A stretch of 64,000 nucleotides of DNA from Chryseobacterium sp. GTDB taxonomy: Bacteria > Bacteroidota > Bacteroidia > Flavobacteriales > Weeksellaceae. Position 1 is the stretch's first letter, and the number at the start of each line of letters is the position of its first letter. The position numbers and the translations under genes are program-made. Below are positions 24,439-33,973 of this stretch, piece by piece. The notes under the pieces were generated by a model. That model was not told where the DNA came from and searched no databases. It was given only the letters and a program-made list of their open reading frames with translations. The stretch covers positions 17,884-81,883 of the forward strand of contig JAPUEB010000023.1 in the NCBI GenBank assembly GCA_027492795.1, read 5' to 3'.

Positions 24439-25104
24439 ATGATTCGAGCGAAAAATATTCATAAATTCTACGGAGATTTAGAGGTTTTGAAAGGTGTGGA
24501 TGTTCACATCAAAGAAGGAGAAGTGGTTTCCATCGTCGGTGAATCCGGAGCCGGAAAATCTACGCTTTTGCAAATTTTGGGAACCTTGGATTCTCCCACA
24601 AACCCTGAAAAATTCGGCACAGAAATCCTTTTGGACGGACAATCTTTCGTGAATATGAAAGACCGCGAACTCTCTAAATTCCGAAATCAAAATATTGGTT
24701 TTGTATTTCAGTTTCACCAGCTTTTACCGGAGTTTACCGCTTTGGAAAACGTTCTTTTGCCCACAAGAATTTCTGGGAAAAATGAGAATTCTTCATTAGA
24801 TAAAGCTTATGCTCTTTTTGAGGATTTGAAAATTGCAGACCGTCTTCATCACAAACCCAACGAACTTTCCGGCGGTGAAGCGCAAAGAGTTGCCGTTGCG
24901 AGAGCGCTCATCAATTCTCCCAAAATCATTTACGCTGATGAACCAACCGGAAATTTGGACTCCAAAAATGCCGACGATTTGCACCAACTTTTCTTCGATT
25001 TGCGCGATAAATACAACCAAACTTTCGTCATCGTAACACACAACCCGAATTTGGCAGAAATTACCGACCGAAAATTGGTGATGAGGGATGGGATGATTAT
25101 TTAG
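24439..25104 (+). CDS. lolD: LolD-like ABC transporter ATP-binding protein
   Basis: 221 residues, one ABC domain: Walker [11 protein letters not shown]-loop [18 protein letters not shown], signature [15 protein letters not shown], Walker [14 protein letters not shown] and H-loop [23 protein letters not shown] is the LolD/MacB subgroup pattern; LolD powers extraction of lipoproteins from the inner membrane for the outer membrane. The permease (LolC/E) is not adjacent, so a related MacB/FtsE-like role remains possible. Confidence 0.88.
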   Translation: MIRAKNIHKFYGDLEVLKGVDVHIKEGEVVSIVGESGAGKSTLLQILGTLDSPTNPEKFGTEILLDGQSFVNMKDRELSKFRNQNIGFVFQFHQLLPEFTALENVLLPTRISGKNENSSLDKAYALFEDLKIADRLHHKPNELSGGEAQRVAVARALINSPKIIYADEPTGNLDSKNADDLHQLFFDLRDKYNQTFVIVTHNPNLAEITDRKLVMRDGMII

Positions 25105-25165
25105 TGGGAGAGTTTGAGAGTTTGAGAGTGAAATTCCCCTGTCATTGCGAGGAACGAAGCAATCT
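25104..25165. repeat. Family C unit followed by a family A half repeat
   Basis: GAGAGTTTGAGAGTTTGAGA (within 25104-25130) and then GTCATTGCGAGGAACGAAGC (25141-25160). Confidence 0.85.
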
Positions 25166-25210
25166 AGGTTTGATTCAAATATTTACTAAATTTTTGAAGA
25201 CGGCGTGGTT

Positions 25211-25218
25211 TATATTTG
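25211..25218 (+). promoter_or_regulatory. -7 box of the L,D-transpeptidase-like gene
   Basis: TATATTTG ends 4 nt before the ATG at 25223, which predicts a leaderless mRNA. A TTTTTG at 25191-25196 is closer (14 nt) than the usual -33 spacing. Confidence 0.45.
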
Positions 25219-25222
25219 CAAA

Positions 25223-25792
25223 ATGAAAAAAATCTATTTCTTATTTCTAATCATTCTACTTTCCTGCAACGCCAAAGCGCAGGAAAACAATTTTGGCTTA
25301 AGAAAAGACAAAATTTCAGAACTAAAAACTTTTTTGAAAGAAAAAAACTACAACCAAAATCTTGCAATTTTTATAGATTTCAAGATACCTTCCAACAAAT
25401 TTAGATTCTTTATTTACGATTTAAAAAATGATAAAGTTTTGGAAAAAGGTATTGTTTCGCACGGTTCCGGTTCCGAGCAGAATTCCGGAAATTTAAAATT
25501 CAGCAATATTGAAAATTCTTACCAAAGCTCTTTGGGAAAATATGTTATTTTGAACAGTTATTACGGTCAGTTTGGGAAATCCTACCGCTTGAAAGGTTTG
25601 GACAAAACCAATTCTAACGCACAGAAACGTGCAATCGTGCTGCATTATTTGGCTTGTGTTCCAGATATTGAAACCGAAAAACCGGTCTGTTTAAGTTTGG
25701 GTTGTCCGATGCTTTCACCCAAATTTTTTGCAAAAACCTCAAAATACATCGACAGTTCCCCAAAACCCATCATTCTCTACGCTTTTTACTAA
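25223..25792 (+). CDS. Murein L,D-transpeptidase catalytic domain family protein
   Basis: 189 residues. N-terminal signal peptide with a possible lipobox (LIILLSCNAKA, cysteine near residue 15). The C-terminal domain has GIVSHGSGSEQNSG, SSLGKYVIL, VLHYLACVPD and SLGCPMLSP; the histidine and cysteine correspond to the active site of the YkuD_2 branch. It would act on peptidoglycan peptides in the periplasm, or attach to the membrane as a lipoprotein. It is flanked by strong repeats and probably transcribed alone. Confidence 0.87.
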   Translation: MKKIYFLFLIILLSCNAKAQENNFGLRKDKISELKTFLKEKNYNQNLAIFIDFKIPSNKFRFFIYDLKNDKVLEKGIVSHGSGSEQNSGNLKFSNIENSYQSSLGKYVILNSYYGQFGKSYRLKGLDKTNSNAQKRAIVLHYLACVPDIETEKPVCLSLGCPMLSPKFFAKTSKYIDSSPKPIILYAFY

Positions 25793-25838
25793 ATTTGAAT
25801 CCTATCATTTATCACCTATCAATTATCATTTATAAAAA

Positions 25839-26516
25839 ATGTCCATAAAACTCCTCGCAGAAGACGACCGACCGCGCGAAAAATTTGAAACCAAAGGCAA
25901 AAATTCGCTTTCGGATTCAGAATTATTGGCGATTATTTTGAAAATGGGACATCGCGAAATGTCTGCAGTGGAATTGGCGCGAGAAATTCTAAAATCGGTT
26001 GATAATAACTGGAACAATCTTTCAAGATTGACGATAAAAGATTTAATGAAATTTAAGGGCATCGGAAAAGTAAAAGCCATTGAAATTTTGACAGCTTTGG
26101 AAATCGGGAGAAGAAGAGCAGCACAGGAAATCCCCGAAAGAAAGCAATTGAAAGCGAGTTCGCAGGTTTTTGAGTTTTTTAAACCTTATTTGGGCGACTT
26201 GCAGACGGAAGAATTTTGGGCTGCCTTTGTCAATAACGACAACCGCGTTTTGTATTTTTCACAGCTTACAACCGGCGGAATTAATTATTCTGTTGTTGAT
26301 GTACGAATTCTTTTCAAAACCGCTTTGGAGCATTTTGCCACCGGAATTTTCATCGCTCACAATCATCCTTCCGGAAGTTTAAATCCGAGTGAAGACGACC
26401 GCCGAATTACCAAACAGGTTTTGGAAGCCGGAAAAATTCTGAATGTGAAACTTTTGGACCATTTAATTCTCAACCAAAATTCGTATTTCAGTTTTGCTGA
26501 TGAAGGTTTGCTATGA
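25839..26516 (+). CDS. radC: RadC/JAB-domain DNA repair-like protein
   Basis: 225 residues: N-terminal helix-hairpin-helix (KFKGIGKVKAIEILTALE) and a C-terminal JAMM metalloprotease-like motif, AHNHPSGSLNPSEDD. The family is called RadC, but its role in repair is doubtful and the biochemical activity is unsettled. The stop codon overlaps the next ATG (26513-26516). A family D-like repeat (25802-25837) occupies the upstream gap. Confidence 0.94.
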   Translation: MSIKLLAEDDRPREKFETKGKNSLSDSELLAIILKMGHREMSAVELAREILKSVDNNWNNLSRLTIKDLMKFKGIGKVKAIEILTALEIGRRRAAQEIPERKQLKASSQVFEFFKPYLGDLQTEEFWAAFVNNDNRVLYFSQLTTGGINYSVVDVRILFKTALEHFATGIFIAHNHPSGSLNPSEDDRRITKQVLEAGKILNVKLLDHLILNQNSYFSFADEGLL

Positions 26517-27391
26517 TAAAAAGGCTGAAATATCACGAAATAGATTTTGAAAAATATGATAAATGCATTGAAAATTCGGTGCAGCGGAATTTTTATGCGC
26601 AGAAAATAGTTTTGGATCATCTTTGTGAAAATTGGGAATTGCTGATATACAATGATTATGAGTTTGTAATGCCCATTCCAATTAAGAAAAAGATGGGCTT
26701 TTCATTTGTGGTAATGCCGCTTTTTTTGCAACAATTGGGTGTCTTTGGCAAACAAAATTCGCACAGCATTAATAACAAATTTTTTATTTTTTTTCAAAAA
26801 AAATATCGGACAATAAATTATTATTACAATTTTCATAATGTTTTTGAACCTTCAGTTCGGTTAAAGAAAAATTACTTTATCAAAAGAAATGATTATGTTA
26901 TTTTAAGAAAAAAATATTTCAAAGGAAGGAAATCAACAGTAAAGTCTGCGCAAAAACTTGAATTGAGAAAAATATCTCTTAATAATGATGTATTAAGATA
27001 TATTAGGCTAAATAACAAAGGATTAGAGAAAAATAAAGACCTGAAAAAATTTGAAAATTATCTTAAATTTCTTCATGAAAATAAATTTCTAAAACTTTTT
27101 GCCGCAGTGAAAGACGAGGAAATTGCAAGTTTGGCTGTAATTATCGACTGCAATAGCGAATTTTCTTCATTAGGCATCATCAACAATAAAGATTTAAAAG
27201 AAGAAAACGGAGCTTCTTTCGTGATTGATGCTATTTTGAAAGAAAATATTTATGAAAAATCTTTCAATTTTATGGGTGGAAACATTCGGGGACAAGAAGT
27301 TTTCTTCAAAAGTTTTGGCGCAGAACTTCAGCAATATCCCGTGATTGAAAACGGCATGAAAGAATTGCTAACAAAAATTTTCATAAGATAG
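26513..27391 (+). CDS. FemAB/GNAT-like acyltransferase, uncharacterised
   Basis: 292 residues, unusually rich in lysine, asparagine and tyrosine. The C-terminal half (~150-290) with LYKFLHENKFLKLFAAVKDEE-like spacing, ASLAVIIDCNSEFSSLGIIN, GASFVIDAILKE and FNFMGGNIRGQEVFFKSFGA resembles the FemAB/GNAT acyltransferase core in which donors and acceptors vary. The N-terminal half is less clear. The start overlaps radC, so it is co-translated. It could modify a cell-surface glycan or lipid; no substrate is inferred. Confidence 0.75.
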   Translation: MIKRLKYHEIDFEKYDKCIENSVQRNFYAQKIVLDHLCENWELLIYNDYEFVMPIPIKKKMGFSFVVMPLFLQQLGVFGKQNSHSINNKFFIFFQKKYRTINYYYNFHNVFEPSVRLKKNYFIKRNDYVILRKKYFKGRKSTVKSAQKLELRKISLNNDVLRYIRLNNKGLEKNKDLKKFENYLKFLHENKFLKLFAAVKDEEIASLAVIIDCNSEFSSLGIINNKDLKEENGASFVIDAILKENIYEKSFNFMGGNIRGQEVFFKSFGAELQQYPVIENGMKELLTKIFIR

Positions 27392-27425
27392 CAATATAGC
27401 GTAAATTTGCACCCTCGAAACAAGT

Positions 27426-27953
27426 ATGTTCTCACTAGATTCCTACATCAACTCGCCTTGGTTTCCGTATTTTTTCGCGGTGGCGCTCGCAATTCCGTTT
27501 ATCGTGCTGTTGCGCCAATTCGTGTATGAGTATATTAAGATGAAAAATCAGGAGCTGAAAATGCTTACTGTAAAGGGAAATGCGGAAAATAAAAGCCAGT
27601 CTTACGAAAGAATGATGCTTTTTTTGGACAGAATAAAACCTTCCAATCTTGTCACCAAATTCGATAAAAATCTTGCTCCTCACGAATTTGTTTTTCTTAC
27701 CGAAAAAACAATCAATGATGAGTTTGAATACAATACCTCACAGCAACTTTACCTCACCAAAAATTCGTGGCAAGGTATCGTAGAAAGCAAAAATGCGGTG
27801 CTACAAATGCTTCGTGCAACCTACGAAAGCCTGAATGAAAATGCCACTTTGGAGGACTATAAAACGGTTTTCCTAATGAATTACATGAACGGCGATGATT
27901 TCATCGGCGAAACGATGGACGGTTTGAGAAGGGAAGTATTGCTGGTAACTTAA
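27426..27953 (+). CDS. Conserved membrane-anchored protein of unknown function
   Basis: 175 residues. One N-terminal TM helix (13-32, PYFFAVALAIPFIVLLRQFV) followed by a mainly helical cytoplasmic domain with SYERMMLFLDRIKPSNLV, NTSQQLYLTKNSWQGI and YKTVFLMNYMN. No family was recognised, but the pattern is typical of conserved Bacteroidota proteins. It has a -7 box TAAATTTG at 27402-27409 and is followed after 22 nt by ppa, so it may share its transcript. Confidence 0.8.
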   Translation: MFSLDSYINSPWFPYFFAVALAIPFIVLLRQFVYEYIKMKNQELKMLTVKGNAENKSQSYERMMLFLDRIKPSNLVTKFDKNLAPHEFVFLTEKTINDEFEYNTSQQLYLTKNSWQGIVESKNAVLQMLRATYESLNENATLEDYKTVFLMNYMNGDDFIGETMDGLRREVLLVT

Positions 27954-27975
27954 ATTTAAAAAAAATCAAAAAAAA

Positions 27976-28587
27976 ATGATTCCAAATTTTAAAGCACATC
28001 CATGGCACGGAATTACTGCGGGAGAAGAATCGCCAAACGTGGTGAATGTTTTTGTAGAAATCGTTCCGAGCGATACCATAAAATACGAAGTGGACAAAGC
28101 AAGCGGTTATTTGAAAGTAGACCGTCCGCAACAGTTTTCCAACATTATTCCTGCATTGTACGGCTTTATCCCAAGAACGTATTGCCACGACGAAGTGATG
28201 CAACTTGCAGTAAATAGCGGCGCAGATGACGTTACAATGGGAGATCACGATCCTTTGGATATTTGTGTTTTGAGTTCGCACAATATTCATGCAGGTGGAA
28301 TGTTGATGGAGGCAATTCCAATCGGAGGTTTCAAAATGATCGACAAAGGTGAAGCCGATGATAAAATTGTTGCAGTAATGAAAGGCGACCACGCTTTTGG
28401 GCATTTCCGCGATATCTCTGAACTTCCACAAGCTGAAGTGAAACGTTTGATGCACTACTTCTTAACCTATAAAAATCTTCCGGACGAGCCTGCAAAATGC
28501 CGTATTCAGGAAGTTTATGGCGCAGAACATGCTAAAGAAGTTATTTCTGCTTCGCAAAGAGATTACGCTAATAAGTTTGGAGGATAA
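27976..28587 (+). CDS. ppa: Soluble inorganic pyrophosphatase, family I
   Basis: 203 residues. YGFIPRTYCHDEV and GDHDPLDICVL match the family I metal site (D-x-D-P-x-D), and EIVPSDTIKYEVDKASGYL binds phosphate. It hydrolyses cytosolic PPi. A gene for a PPi-energised membrane pump follows, so the two enzymes compete for one substrate. Confidence 0.95.
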   Translation: MIPNFKAHPWHGITAGEESPNVVNVFVEIVPSDTIKYEVDKASGYLKVDRPQQFSNIIPALYGFIPRTYCHDEVMQLAVNSGADDVTMGDHDPLDICVLSSHNIHAGGMLMEAIPIGGFKMIDKGEADDKIVAVMKGDHAFGHFRDISELPQAEVKRLMHYFLTYKNLPDEPAKCRIQEVYGAEHAKEVISASQRDYANKFGG

Positions 28588-28617
28588 ATTTCCAAAAAAC
28601 TTGAATTGATAATTTTT

Positions 28618-28652
28618 AATCCCATTCAACTTGTTGTTTGGGATTTTTTTTT
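28618..28652 (+). terminator. Terminator of ppa
   Basis: AATCCCA / TGGGATT stem (28618-28624, 28639-28645) followed by eight or nine T. Confidence 0.75.
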
Positions 28653-28696
28653 GCCACGAATGCACGAATATTTTTTTTATTCGTGCATTCGTGGCA
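28652..28696. repeat. Perfect family E palindrome between ppa and hppA
   Basis: TGCCACGAATGCACGAAT pairs perfectly with ATTCGTGCATTCGTGGCA (18 bp) around a 9-nt T-rich loop. A second copy with 14-bp arms is at 50298-50339, degenerate copies at 47142 and 49129. Confidence 0.92.
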
Positions 28697-28841
28697 TTTT
28701 ATAATTTTGCTATCTTTATTTTTACGTTAAGAACGCAGAAAAATTATCGTTTCCATATTGCTTTTTCGCCATTTTCCTTGTTGATTACTAGGTTTTTTAT
28801 ATCTTTAACACTTTATTAATTTCATTAAAAATTTATAAACT

Positions 28842-31664
28842 ATGGATTTGTTTTATTTAGTGCCTATTTTTGGCATTATTGCATTGATTTACACCTTTGT
28901 TCAAAGTTCGTGGGTGAGCAAACAACCCACCGGAAATGACAGAATGAGGGAAATCAGCGGTCACATTGCAGACGGCGCAATGGCTTTCTTGAAAGCAGAA
29001 TACAAAATTATGGCGTATTTTGTGGTAATTGTTGCTGTTTTATTGGCTTTAATGGGAGCTTCCAATGCCAATTCACACTGGACTATCGGAATTGCTTTCG
29101 TTATTGGAGCCATCCTTTCAGCGCTTGCAGGATTTATTGGGATGAAAATTGCCACCAAATCGAATGTAAGAACCGCTGAAGCCGCTAAAACTTCACTTTC
29201 TAAAGCACTTAAAGTTTCTTTTACAGGTGGTTCTGTAATGGGAATGGGAGTTGCCGGTCTTGCAGTTTTGGGACTTGGCGCACTTTATATTATTATTAAA
29301 CAAATTTTTGCTCCGGGTGCAGGTGTAGATTCTCACGAAATGGAGCGAACCATCGAAATTCTTACAGGGTTCTCTCTTGGTGCAGAATCCATCGCGCTTT
29401 TTGCAAGAGTAGGTGGTGGTATTTATACAAAAGCAGCTGACGTAGGTGCAGATTTAGTAGGAAAAGTAGAAGCTGGAATTCCTGAAGATGATCCAAGAAA
29501 CCCTGCAACTATTGCAGATAACGTAGGAGATAACGTAGGAGACGTTGCCGGAATGGGAGCCGACCTTTTTGGTTCTTATGTGGCAACTGTTTTAGCAACA
29601 ATGGTTTTGGGTAGAGAAACGTTCTCTCAAGACGCATTTGGAGGTTTCGCACCGATTCTTTTACCAATGTTGATCGCAGGAACGGGAATTATTTTTTCAA
29701 TTTTGGGAACTTTCTTTGTGAAAATTAGTGAAAACACAGAATTGGATACTGCTCCAGTTCAAAATGCCTTGAACTTTGGAAACTGGGGAAGTATCGTTCT
29801 TACGGCAGTTTCTTCTTATTTCTTGGTGAATTATTTGATGCCGGAAACCATGACTTTAAGAGGTCACGAATTTACAAAAATGGGCGTTTTCGGAGCGATT
29901 ATGGTAGGTTTGGTAGTGGGAACTTTAATGTCCATTATTACGGAATATTACACTGCAATGGGAAAAAGACCAGTGAAAAGTATTGTTAAACAATCTTCAA
30001 CTGGTCACGCAACCAATATTATCGGCGGACTTTCCGTTGGTATGGAATCTACCTTGCTTCCAATCTTGGTTTTAGCAGGTGGAATTTACGGCTCTTACCT
30101 TTGTGCAGGACTTTACGGTGTTGCAATCGCAGCAGCTGGAATGATGGCGACAACTGCGATGCAATTAGCAATCGACGCTTTTGGACCAATTGCAGATAAT
30201 GCAGGAGGAATTGCAGAAATGAGCGAATTACCAAAAGAAGTTCGTGAAAAAACAGATATTTTGGATGCAGTTGGAAACACCACTGCAGCTACAGGAAAAG
30301 GTTTTGCAATCGCTTCTGCAGCTTTAACAGCTTTGGCTTTATTCGCAGCGTTCGTTGGTATCGCAGGAATTGATGGCATCGATATTTACAGAGCCGATGT
30401 TTTGGCTGGATTGTTTGTAGGAGCGATGATTCCATTCATTTTCTCATCTTTGGCAATTACCGCGGTAGGAAAAGCAGCGATGGCGATGGTGGAAGAAGTT
30501 CGTCGCCAGTTCCGCGAAATTCCTGGAATTTTGGAAGGAAAAGCAGAACCGGAATACGAAAAATGTGTGGCTATTTCTACAGATGCTTCCATCAAAAAAA
30601 TGCTTTTACCAGGTGCAATTGCGTTGGTTTCTCCGCTTTTGGTTGGATTTATTTTTGGCCCTGAAGTTTTAGGAGGTTTCCTTGCAGGAGCTACAGTTTC
30701 TGGAGTTTTGATGGGAATGTTCCAAAATAATGCAGGTGGAGCTTGGGATAACGCTAAAAAATCTTTTGAAAAAGGAGTTGATATCAACGGAAAAACGTTC
30801 TACAAAGGTTCAGAACCACATAAAGCTTCCGTAACTGGTGATACCGTGGGAGATCCTTTCAAAGATACTTCCGGTCCATCCATGAATATTTTGATTAAAT
30901 TGATGTCGATTGTTTCATTGGTAATTGCACCAACTTTGGCTGTTCTTCACGCCGATAAAATTCAGGAAAACAGAAAAGCGAAATTGGAAGCGCTACAATT
31001 GGCCTCTGTAGGAAAAGCAGCTCACGGAAAAGCAATAAGCTGTTCGCCGGAATGTATGGCAAAATGTGAAGCTGAAGGTAAAGACTGTGATGCATTAAAC
31101 GGTGCATGTTGTGATGAAGACGTGCAGAAAACAATGGAAAATGACATTATGGTTCCTACAGGAACTGTAAATGGAGATGGTGATTTTGTTTACACTTTAG
31201 GAAACAATACGCAAGTAAAACTTCCGAATGGAGAAACGATGACCATTGGCGAAAACAGCCAATTAATTCACCTTGCAGAAGGTCTTAAAATGAAAGATCA
31301 AACACTTTTGGAAAAAGATAAATGGTTCACCATCGAAAATTTATTTTTCGCAAGTGCAAAAAGTGATTTGAAGCCTGAATCTGCAGCGCAATTAGACAAT
31401 CTTGCCAAATTGATGAATGCTTATCCAAATTTGAAGGTAAAATTGGGTGGTTATACTGATAACACCGGAAATCCTGATAGCAACTTAAAACTTTCCAATC
31501 TTCGCGCACAAACTGCAAAACTGAAATTAATTGAAAAAGGAATTGCAGCAGATAGAGTAGAAGCCGAAGGTTACGGACAGGAACACCCTGTTTGCGCAGC
31601 CAACGATACCGACGAATGCAAAGCGCAAAACAGAAGAATTGATGTAAGAGTTATAGGAATGTAA
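28842..31664 (+). CDS. hppA: K+-dependent membrane pyrophosphatase fused to an OmpA-like domain
   Basis: 940 residues against ~660-800 for typical membrane pyrophosphatases. Residues 1-~715 hold the pump with the substrate site [30 protein letters not shown] has Ala where K+-independent enzymes have Lys, so K+ dependence is inferred, but H+ versus Na+ transport is not settled. A linker (~720-828) contains six cysteines between C734 and C757 ([15 protein letters not shown]). Residues ~830-940 form an OmpA_C domain ([48 protein letters not shown]), which in other proteins binds peptidoglycan. The pump's C-terminus is expected in the periplasm, so the fusion is topologically consistent. Confidence 0.93.
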   Translation: MDLFYLVPIFGIIALIYTFVQSSWVSKQPTGNDRMREISGHIADGAMAFLKAEYKIMAYFVVIVAVLLALMGASNANSHWTIGIAFVIGAILSALAGFIGMKIATKSNVRTAEAAKTSLSKALKVSFTGGSVMGMGVAGLAVLGLGALYIIIKQIFAPGAGVDSHEMERTIEILTGFSLGAESIALFARVGGGIYTKAADVGADLVGKVEAGIPEDDPRNPATIADNVGDNVGDVAGMGADLFGSYVATVLATMVLGRETFSQDAFGGFAPILLPMLIAGTGIIFSILGTFFVKISENTELDTAPVQNALNFGNWGSIVLTAVSSYFLVNYLMPETMTLRGHEFTKMGVFGAIMVGLVVGTLMSIITEYYTAMGKRPVKSIVKQSSTGHATNIIGGLSVGMESTLLPILVLAGGIYGSYLCAGLYGVAIAAAGMMATTAMQLAIDAFGPIADNAGGIAEMSELPKEVREKTDILDAVGNTTAATGKGFAIASAALTALALFAAFVGIAGIDGIDIYRADVLAGLFVGAMIPFIFSSLAITAVGKAAMAMVEEVRRQFREIPGILEGKAEPEYEKCVAISTDASIKKMLLPGAIALVSPLLVGFIFGPEVLGGFLAGATVSGVLMGMFQNNAGGAWDNAKKSFEKGVDINGKTFYKGSEPHKASVTGDTVGDPFKDTSGPSMNILIKLMSIVSLVIAPTLAVLHADKIQENRKAKLEALQLASVGKAAHGKAISCSPECMAKCEAEGKDCDALNGACCDEDVQKTMENDIMVPTGTVNGDGDFVYTLGNNTQVKLPNGETMTIGENSQLIHLAEGLKMKDQTLLEKDKWFTIENLFFASAKSDLKPESAAQLDNLAKLMNAYPNLKVKLGGYTDNTGNPDSNLKLSNLRAQTAKLKLIEKGIAADRVEAEGYGQEHPVCAANDTDECKAQNRRIDVRVIGM

Positions 31665-31699
31665 AAAGTAAAGGAATATACTCGTAAACCTATTATTGT

Positions 31700-31728
31700 C
31701 CCTTGAAGTTTACACTTCAAGGGATTTT
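31700..31728 (+). terminator. Terminator of hppA
   Basis: Perfect 10-bp stem CCCTTGAAGT / ACTTCAAGGG, 4-nt loop, then five T. Confidence 0.9.
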
Positions 31729-31779
31729 TGTTGCAGAGCATCTTCCATGAAATCTCTTTTTTTAAATTTGTAAAGTATT

Positions 31780-31819
31780 AAACACAAAAAAACCACCAGA
31801 ATTACTTCCAGTGGTTTTT
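31780..31819 (-). terminator. Terminator of rplS
   Basis: AAAAACCAC / GTGGTTTTT arms (31788-31796, 31811-31819) with T-runs on the minus strand. Confidence 0.8.
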
Positions 31820-31848
31820 CTATTGTTGTTGTCTGAATTTTGCAGTCT

Positions 31849-32199
31849 TTATTTGTAAGAAGCGTCTTTAATTCTTGCTTTCTTACCACGAAGATCTCTA
31901 AAATAGTAGATTCTTGCTCTTCTAACTTTACCTCTTCTGTCCACTTCAATTTTTTGCAAAGCAGGCATGTTGATTGGGAACACTCTTTCTACACCTACAT
32001 CACCGCTCATTTTTCTGATGGTGAAAGTTTTGGTAAGTCCTGTTCCTCTCAATTGAATTACAACTCCTTTAAAGAACTGTGTTCTGGTCTTGTTACCTTC
32101 TTTAATTTCGTAATACACAGTGATGGTGTCACCGGCTTTGAATTCTGGGAATTCGTTTTTCGTAATGTACTTGTCCTGTACGTACTTTAATAAATCCAT
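31849..32199 (-). CDS. rplS: 50S ribosomal protein L19
   Basis: 116 residues, standard length. FKAGDTITVYYEIKEGNKTRTQ, FKGVVIQLRGTGLTKTFTIRK, GVERVFPINMPALQKIEV and RRARIYYFRDLRGKKARI are characteristic. It sits at the 30S-50S interface. It is transcribed alone from the promoter at 32271-32301 with a ~65-nt leader. Confidence 0.98.
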   Translation of the reverse strand: MDLLKYVQDKYITKNEFPEFKAGDTITVYYEIKEGNKTRTQFFKGVVIQLRGTGLTKTFTIRKMSGDVGVERVFPINMPALQKIEVDRRGKVRRARIYYFRDLRGKKARIKDASYK

Positions 32200-32266
32200 T
32201 TTTTTAATAAAAATTTTTTGCCAAGCTAAGCAACTTTCACGGCCTTCGTCAGAGGTTGGTTAACAG
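32200..32266 (-). promoter_or_regulatory. Candidate L19 leader
   Basis: The ~65-nt rplS leader contains CCAACCTC/AGCTTGG complementary ends around GAAGGCCGTGAAAG. A bL19 autoregulatory leader has been proposed in Flavobacteria; I cannot confirm that this sequence folds to that model. Confidence 0.35.
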
Positions 32267-32270
32267 GCTG

Positions 32271-32301
32271 CAAAAATAAAACAATTTTTCCACACAGCCA
32301 A
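32271..32301 (-). promoter_or_regulatory. rplS promoter
   Basis: On the minus strand, TTG (32301-32299), 20 nt, then TATTTTTG (32278-32271). Confidence 0.65.
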
Positions 32302-32483
32302 TAGGTTACCCAATTTTTATTAAAGATTGGATAAGGTTCTACTGAAAGTTTTAATAGAAAGTTTTCTCCAACAATTTTTATAATCATACATCAACCATAA
32401 TTCTTTTTCAAAAGGAAAATAGTGAATATACTTTTCAATTCATAAAAAATGAGTAATTTAATGCCTGAAAAAAATGTGTATCA
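32302..32483. other. Intergenic region between rplS and the CoA-transferase genes
   Basis: AT-rich; no gene, hairpin or full promoter was identified. Confidence 0.5.
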
Positions 32484-33188
32484 ATGATAGATAAAAGAGT
32501 AAAAAATGCCGAAGAAGCCATCGTTGGCATTCAAAGCGGAATGACTGTGATGCTCGGTGGTTTCGGGCTTTGTGGAATTCCCGAAAACTGCATCAATGCG
32601 ATGGCAGAAAGTAATTTAACCGACCTTACCTGCATATCAAACAACGCGGGAGTTGATGATTTTGGGTTGGGTTTATTACTTCAGAAAAGACAAATTAAGA
32701 AAATGATTGCCTCTTATGTAGGTGAAAACGCCGAGTTTGAAAGACAGATGCTTTCCGGCGAACTCGATGTGGAATTAACTCCGCAAGGAACTTTGGCAGA
32801 AAGGTGTCGTGCTGCACAGGCAGGAATTCCTGCTTTTTATACTCCTGCTGGTTACGGAACCGAAGTTGCGGAAGGAAAAGAGACGAAAGAATTTCATGGA
32901 AAAATGCACATTTTGGAACACGCCTACGATGCAGATTTTTCCATTGTAAAGGCATGGAAAGGAGATTACACCGGAAATTTAATCTTTAAAGGAACCGCAA
33001 GAAATTTTAATTTGCCGATGGCAGGAGCTGCAAAAATAACTATAGCAGAAGTAGAAGAGCTGGTGGAACCGGGAGAGCTGGATCCCAACGAAATCCACAT
33101 TCCGGGGATTATGGTTCAAAGGATATTCCAGGGTGAGAAATATGAGAAAAGAATAGAACGTATAACCACAAGAAAAAAAGAATCGTAA
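32484..33188 (+). CDS. scoA: 3-oxoacid CoA-transferase subunit A
   Basis: 234 residues. [13 protein letters not shown] is the CoA-binding glycine-rich motif of subunit A, and [23 protein letters not shown] and [20 protein letters not shown] are conserved in SCOT. With subunit B it moves CoA from succinyl-CoA to acetoacetate or a similar 3-oxo acid. The stop codon overlaps the next start (TAATG, 33186-33190). 3-oxoadipate cannot be excluded as substrate, because a beta-ketoadipyl-CoA-type thiolase is encoded 12 kb away. Confidence 0.93.
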   Translation: MIDKRVKNAEEAIVGIQSGMTVMLGGFGLCGIPENCINAMAESNLTDLTCISNNAGVDDFGLGLLLQKRQIKKMIASYVGENAEFERQMLSGELDVELTPQGTLAERCRAAQAGIPAFYTPAGYGTEVAEGKETKEFHGKMHILEHAYDADFSIVKAWKGDYTGNLIFKGTARNFNLPMAGAAKITIAEVEELVEPGELDPNEIHIPGIMVQRIFQGEKYEKRIERITTRKKES

Positions 33189-33844
33189 TGCTTACCAAAG
33201 AACAAATTGCAAAAAGGATATCAAAAGAAGTACAGGATGGTTACTACGTGAATCTGGGAATAGGAATTCCAACTTTAGTGGCCAATTATGTTCCCGAAAG
33301 CTTTTCTGTAGACTTTCAAAGTGAAAACGGATTATTGGGAATGGGACCTTTTCCTTATGAAGGTGAAGAAGATGCAGATTTAATCAACGCCGGAAAGCAA
33401 ACCATCACCACGCTTCCCGGAGCTTCATTTTTTGATTCCGCATTTAGCTTCGGAATGATTAGAAGCCAAAAAGTGGATTTAACAATTTTGGGAGCCATGG
33501 AGGTTTCCGAAAATGGAGATATTGCAAGCTGGAAAATTCCTGGAAAAATGGTGAAGGGAATGGGCGGCGCTATGGATTTGGTGGCTTCTGCTAAAAATAT
33601 AATTGTCGCAATGATGCATACCAACAGAGACGGAGAAAGTAAAGTGTTGAAAAAATGTACGCTGCCTCTTACTGGAGTGAATTGCGTGAAGAAAATTGTT
33701 TCCGATCTTGCTGTGATGGAAGTTACCGAAAACGGACTTCTACTTTTAGAAAGAGCTCCCGGTGTTTCTGTGGAAGAAATTAGGAAGGCGACCGAAGCTG
33801 CACTTATTGTTGAAGGCGACATCCCTGAGATGGAAATCGATTAA
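33188..33844 (+). CDS. scoB: 3-oxoacid CoA-transferase subunit B
   Basis: 218 residues. The catalytic glutamate is in SENGLLGMGPFP, preceded by VNLGIGIPTLVANYVP; GGAMDLVASAKNIIVAMMH and LPLTGVNCVKKIVSDLAVMEV are family blocks. It is translated with subunit A. Cytoplasmic. Confidence 0.95.
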   Translation: MLTKEQIAKRISKEVQDGYYVNLGIGIPTLVANYVPESFSVDFQSENGLLGMGPFPYEGEEDADLINAGKQTITTLPGASFFDSAFSFGMIRSQKVDLTILGAMEVSENGDIASWKIPGKMVKGMGGAMDLVASAKNIIVAMMHTNRDGESKVLKKCTLPLTGVNCVKKIVSDLAVMEVTENGLLLLERAPGVSVEEIRKATEAALIVEGDIPEMEID

Positions 33845-33973
33845 TTTTTATGTTTCGTTTATGTTTCGCTTAAGTATATATTCCAAATCATGTAATTCAT
33901 ACTTTAGCAACACCAAATAGGTAACATATAAAAACACAAATGATTAAAAAATTAGGGCCGCTGTTTCAGTGGC

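Noticed and set aside
31021..31140. Frameshift or assembly fusion between hppA and a separate OmpA gene
   Set aside because: The frame is continuous, codon use is uniform, no start codon context or terminator lies between the parts, and the linker is rich in coding-like third-position bias; a real fusion is the simpler explanation.
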